Positions 5,118 to 6,446 of a DNA stretch of 6,446 nt are shown one piece after another (position 1 is the first letter of the stretch; each line of letters begins with the position of its first letter). The stretch comes from an uncultured Acidobacteriota bacterium. Lineage in GTDB: Bacteria; Acidobacteriota; Blastocatellia; Pyrinomonadales; Pyrinomonadaceae. The translations under genes and the position numbers were made by a program. The stretch is taken from positions 1-6,446 of the forward strand of contig CADEFG010000168.1 in NCBI GenBank assembly GCA_902826505.1. The letters run 5' to 3'. The notes below the pieces were generated by a model that did not search any database, was not told the origin of the DNA, and saw only the letters and a list, made by a program, of their open reading frames with translations.

Positions 5118-6446
5118 ATTTCAGACGACATTACAAAAGTTGTTTACGATGAAATGTATTTTGCCGAAAATCAGCCGCGCGCGCAATACCAAGCCGTCTT
5201 TGACCGGATCAACGAAATGCCGCACGATCAATTGCTTCAACGCCAGCAAGCCGCCGAACAATCTTTTCTGCACCAGGGAATTACGTTCACGGTTTACGGG
5301 CAAGACGAAGGAACCGAAAAGATATTTCCCTACGATCTGATCCCGCGCATCATCACAAATCACGAATGGGACACGATCGAACGCGGTCTCAAGCAGCGAA
5401 TTACCGCGCTGAACCTTTTTTTACAGGACATTTATCACGACGGGCATATTTTAAAAGACGAGATCGTGCCGCGCGAGCTGGTTTTTACCTGCAAACATTT
5501 CCGGCGCGAGATGCGCGGTGTCGACGTGCCGCGCGGAATTTATATTTCGGTCGTCGGAACCGATCTGGTGCGGATTTCGGACGGCAGTTTTGCGGTTTTG
5601 GAAGACAATCTGCGCGTGCCGAGCGGCGTGTCGTACATGCTCGCCAACCGCGAAGTCATGAAACGCGTGATGCCGAAGCTCTTTGCCAACTACGGCGTGC
5701 GTCCGATCGACAATTACGGGCGCGAACTGCTCAACACGCTTCGCGCACTTGCGCCGCGTCAGGATGCCGAACCGAACATTGTCCTATTGACGCCCGGAGT
5801 TTTTAATTCGGCTTATTTCGAACATACATTTCTCGCGCGGCAGATGGGCATCGAGCTGGTCGAAGGACGCGACCTGGTCGTTCACAATAACGTGGTTTAT
5901 ATGCGGACGACTGCCGGTCTGCGAAGGGTTGACGTAATTTACCGAAGGGTTGACGATGATTTTCTCGATCCGCTCGCGTTTCGACCCGATTCGACGCTCG
6001 GCGTCGCCGGTTTATTCAATGCCTACCGGGCGGGAAATGTCGCGCTTGCCAACGCGATCGGAACCGGCATCGCCGACGATAAAGCCTTGTATGCCTACGT
6101 TCCCGAAATCATTCGCTATTATATGAGCGAAGAACCGATCTTGCAGAATGTCGAAACCTTTCTTTTGGACAAAGACGCCAACCGCAATTACGTGCTCGAA
6201 AATCTCGAAAAATTGGTCGTCAAAGCGGTCGGCGAATCGGGCGGCTACGGAATGCTGATCGGCAGGGACAGCACCGCCGCCGAACGCGCGGAATTTCGCC
6301 GCCGAATCGTACAAAATCCGCGCAATTATATCGCGCAGCCGACGCTTGCACTCTCAACCGCGCCGTGCTTGATCGAAAACGAGATCGGTTCGCGCCACGT
6401 CGATCTGCGCCCGTATATTCTTTACGGCGATCAATTAAAGATCGTC
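5118..6446 (+). CDS. Circularly permuted ATP-grasp type 2 protein (COG2308, DUF404/DUF407), 3'-truncated
   Basis: Predicted cytoplasmic ATP-dependent carboxylate-amine ligase; substrate unknown. The frame is open from 5019 to the window end, giving 443 codons from ATT 5118; I recall homologues of about 470-550 aa, so the C-terminal tail is missing. Family motifs run in order: YDEM (10-13), QGITF (53-57), EDNLRVPSGVSY (162-173), LTPGVFNSAYFEH (from 224), RRVDVIYRRVDDDFLDP (from 269), GTGIADDK (315-322), the ATP-binding VVKAVGESGGYGM (367-379), IAQPTLALST and HVDLRP (427-432). No key residue appears lost. Start choice: ATG 5154 is the first ATG but falls at the Met of YDEM, which I recall as conserved inside homologues such as mycobacterial Rv2411c, so translation should begin upstream; ATT 5118 with its GGAG is the best candidate. 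In known genomes the family neighbours alpha-E, transglutaminase-like and Anbu peptidase genes, which may lie just downstream. Confidence 0.93.
   Translation, partial: MSDDITKVVYDEMYFAENQPRAQYQAVFDRINEMPHDQLLQRQQAAEQSFLHQGITFTVYGQDEGTEKIFPYDLIPRIITNHEWDTIERGLKQRITALNLFLQDIYHDGHILKDEIVPRELVFTCKHFRREMRGVDVPRGIYISVVGTDLVRISDGSFAVLEDNLRVPSGVSYMLANREVMKRVMPKLFANYGVRPIDNYGRELLNTLRALAPRQDAEPNIVLLTPGVFNSAYFEHTFLARQMGIELVEGRDLVVHNNVVYMRTTAGLRRVDVIYRRVDDDFLDPLAFRPDSTLGVAGLFNAYRAGNVALANAIGTGIADDKALYAYVPEIIRYYMSEEPILQNVETFLLDKDANRNYVLENLEKLVVKAVGESGGYGMLIGRDSTAAERAEFRRRIVQNPRNYIAQPTLALSTAPCLIENEIGSRHVDLRPYILYGDQLKIV

Noticed and set aside
5366..5806. A 146-codon plus-strand frame within the ATP-grasp gene
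   Set aside because: It is an out-of-frame shadow; the Arg/Ala-rich translation has no family features, whereas the overlapping frame carries all COG2308 motifs.
5922..5955. Direct repeat of CGAAGGGTTGAC, two copies 21 nt apart
   Set aside because: It encodes the family's own RRVD-x3-RRVD motif, so protein sequence explains the repetition; no expansion or frameshift is involved.

Overview
The window looks like chromosomal DNA from a free-living, moderately GC-rich, Gram-negative-type bacterium. The GATCG/GCG-rich codon use, a large exported S9B peptidase with a GWSGGG active site, and the short palindromic repeats fit Acidobacteriota (Blastocatellia/Pyrinomonadales-like). That placement is an inference from style, not from a marker gene. 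No rRNA, tRNA, CRISPR array, transposase or phage gene is visible.

Layout. (1) 2-1258 (+): the last 418 or so codons of an aldehyde dehydrogenase whose N-terminus lies before the window. (2) 1259-1379: the gap between two convergent genes, filled mostly by a perfect 22-bp inverted repeat with an 8-bp internal period. (3) 1380-3629 (-): a complete exported dipeptidyl-peptidase IV-type serine peptidase (S9B, 749 aa). (4) 3630-4038: a divergent intergenic region with no gene. It holds a 132-bp nested palindromic element (3687-3818), resembling a REPIN or small MITE, and then an AT-rich stretch. (5) 4039-4989 (+): an AT-rich gene for a probable lipoprotein of unknown function. (6) 4990-5117: a short gap with only weak promoter-like signals. 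(7) 5118-6446 (+): the first 443 codons of a circularly permuted type 2 ATP-grasp protein (COG2308, formerly DUF404/DUF407), cut by the window end. This gene has no ATG upstream of its conserved YDEM motif and seems to start at a rare codon, possibly ATT.

The genes do not form one pathway. The aldehyde dehydrogenase and the peptidase converge and are probably the ends of independent transcription units. The peptidase and the lipoprotein gene diverge. The ATP-grasp gene probably opens a new operon. In other bacteria this family sits with alpha-E, transglutaminase-like and Anbu peptidase genes, a predicted and poorly understood peptide-synthesis or protein-modification system. That makes the right-hand edge the most promising part of the window for poorly described biology. 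The palindromic elements and the AT-rich lipoprotein gene are the other points worth a second look.
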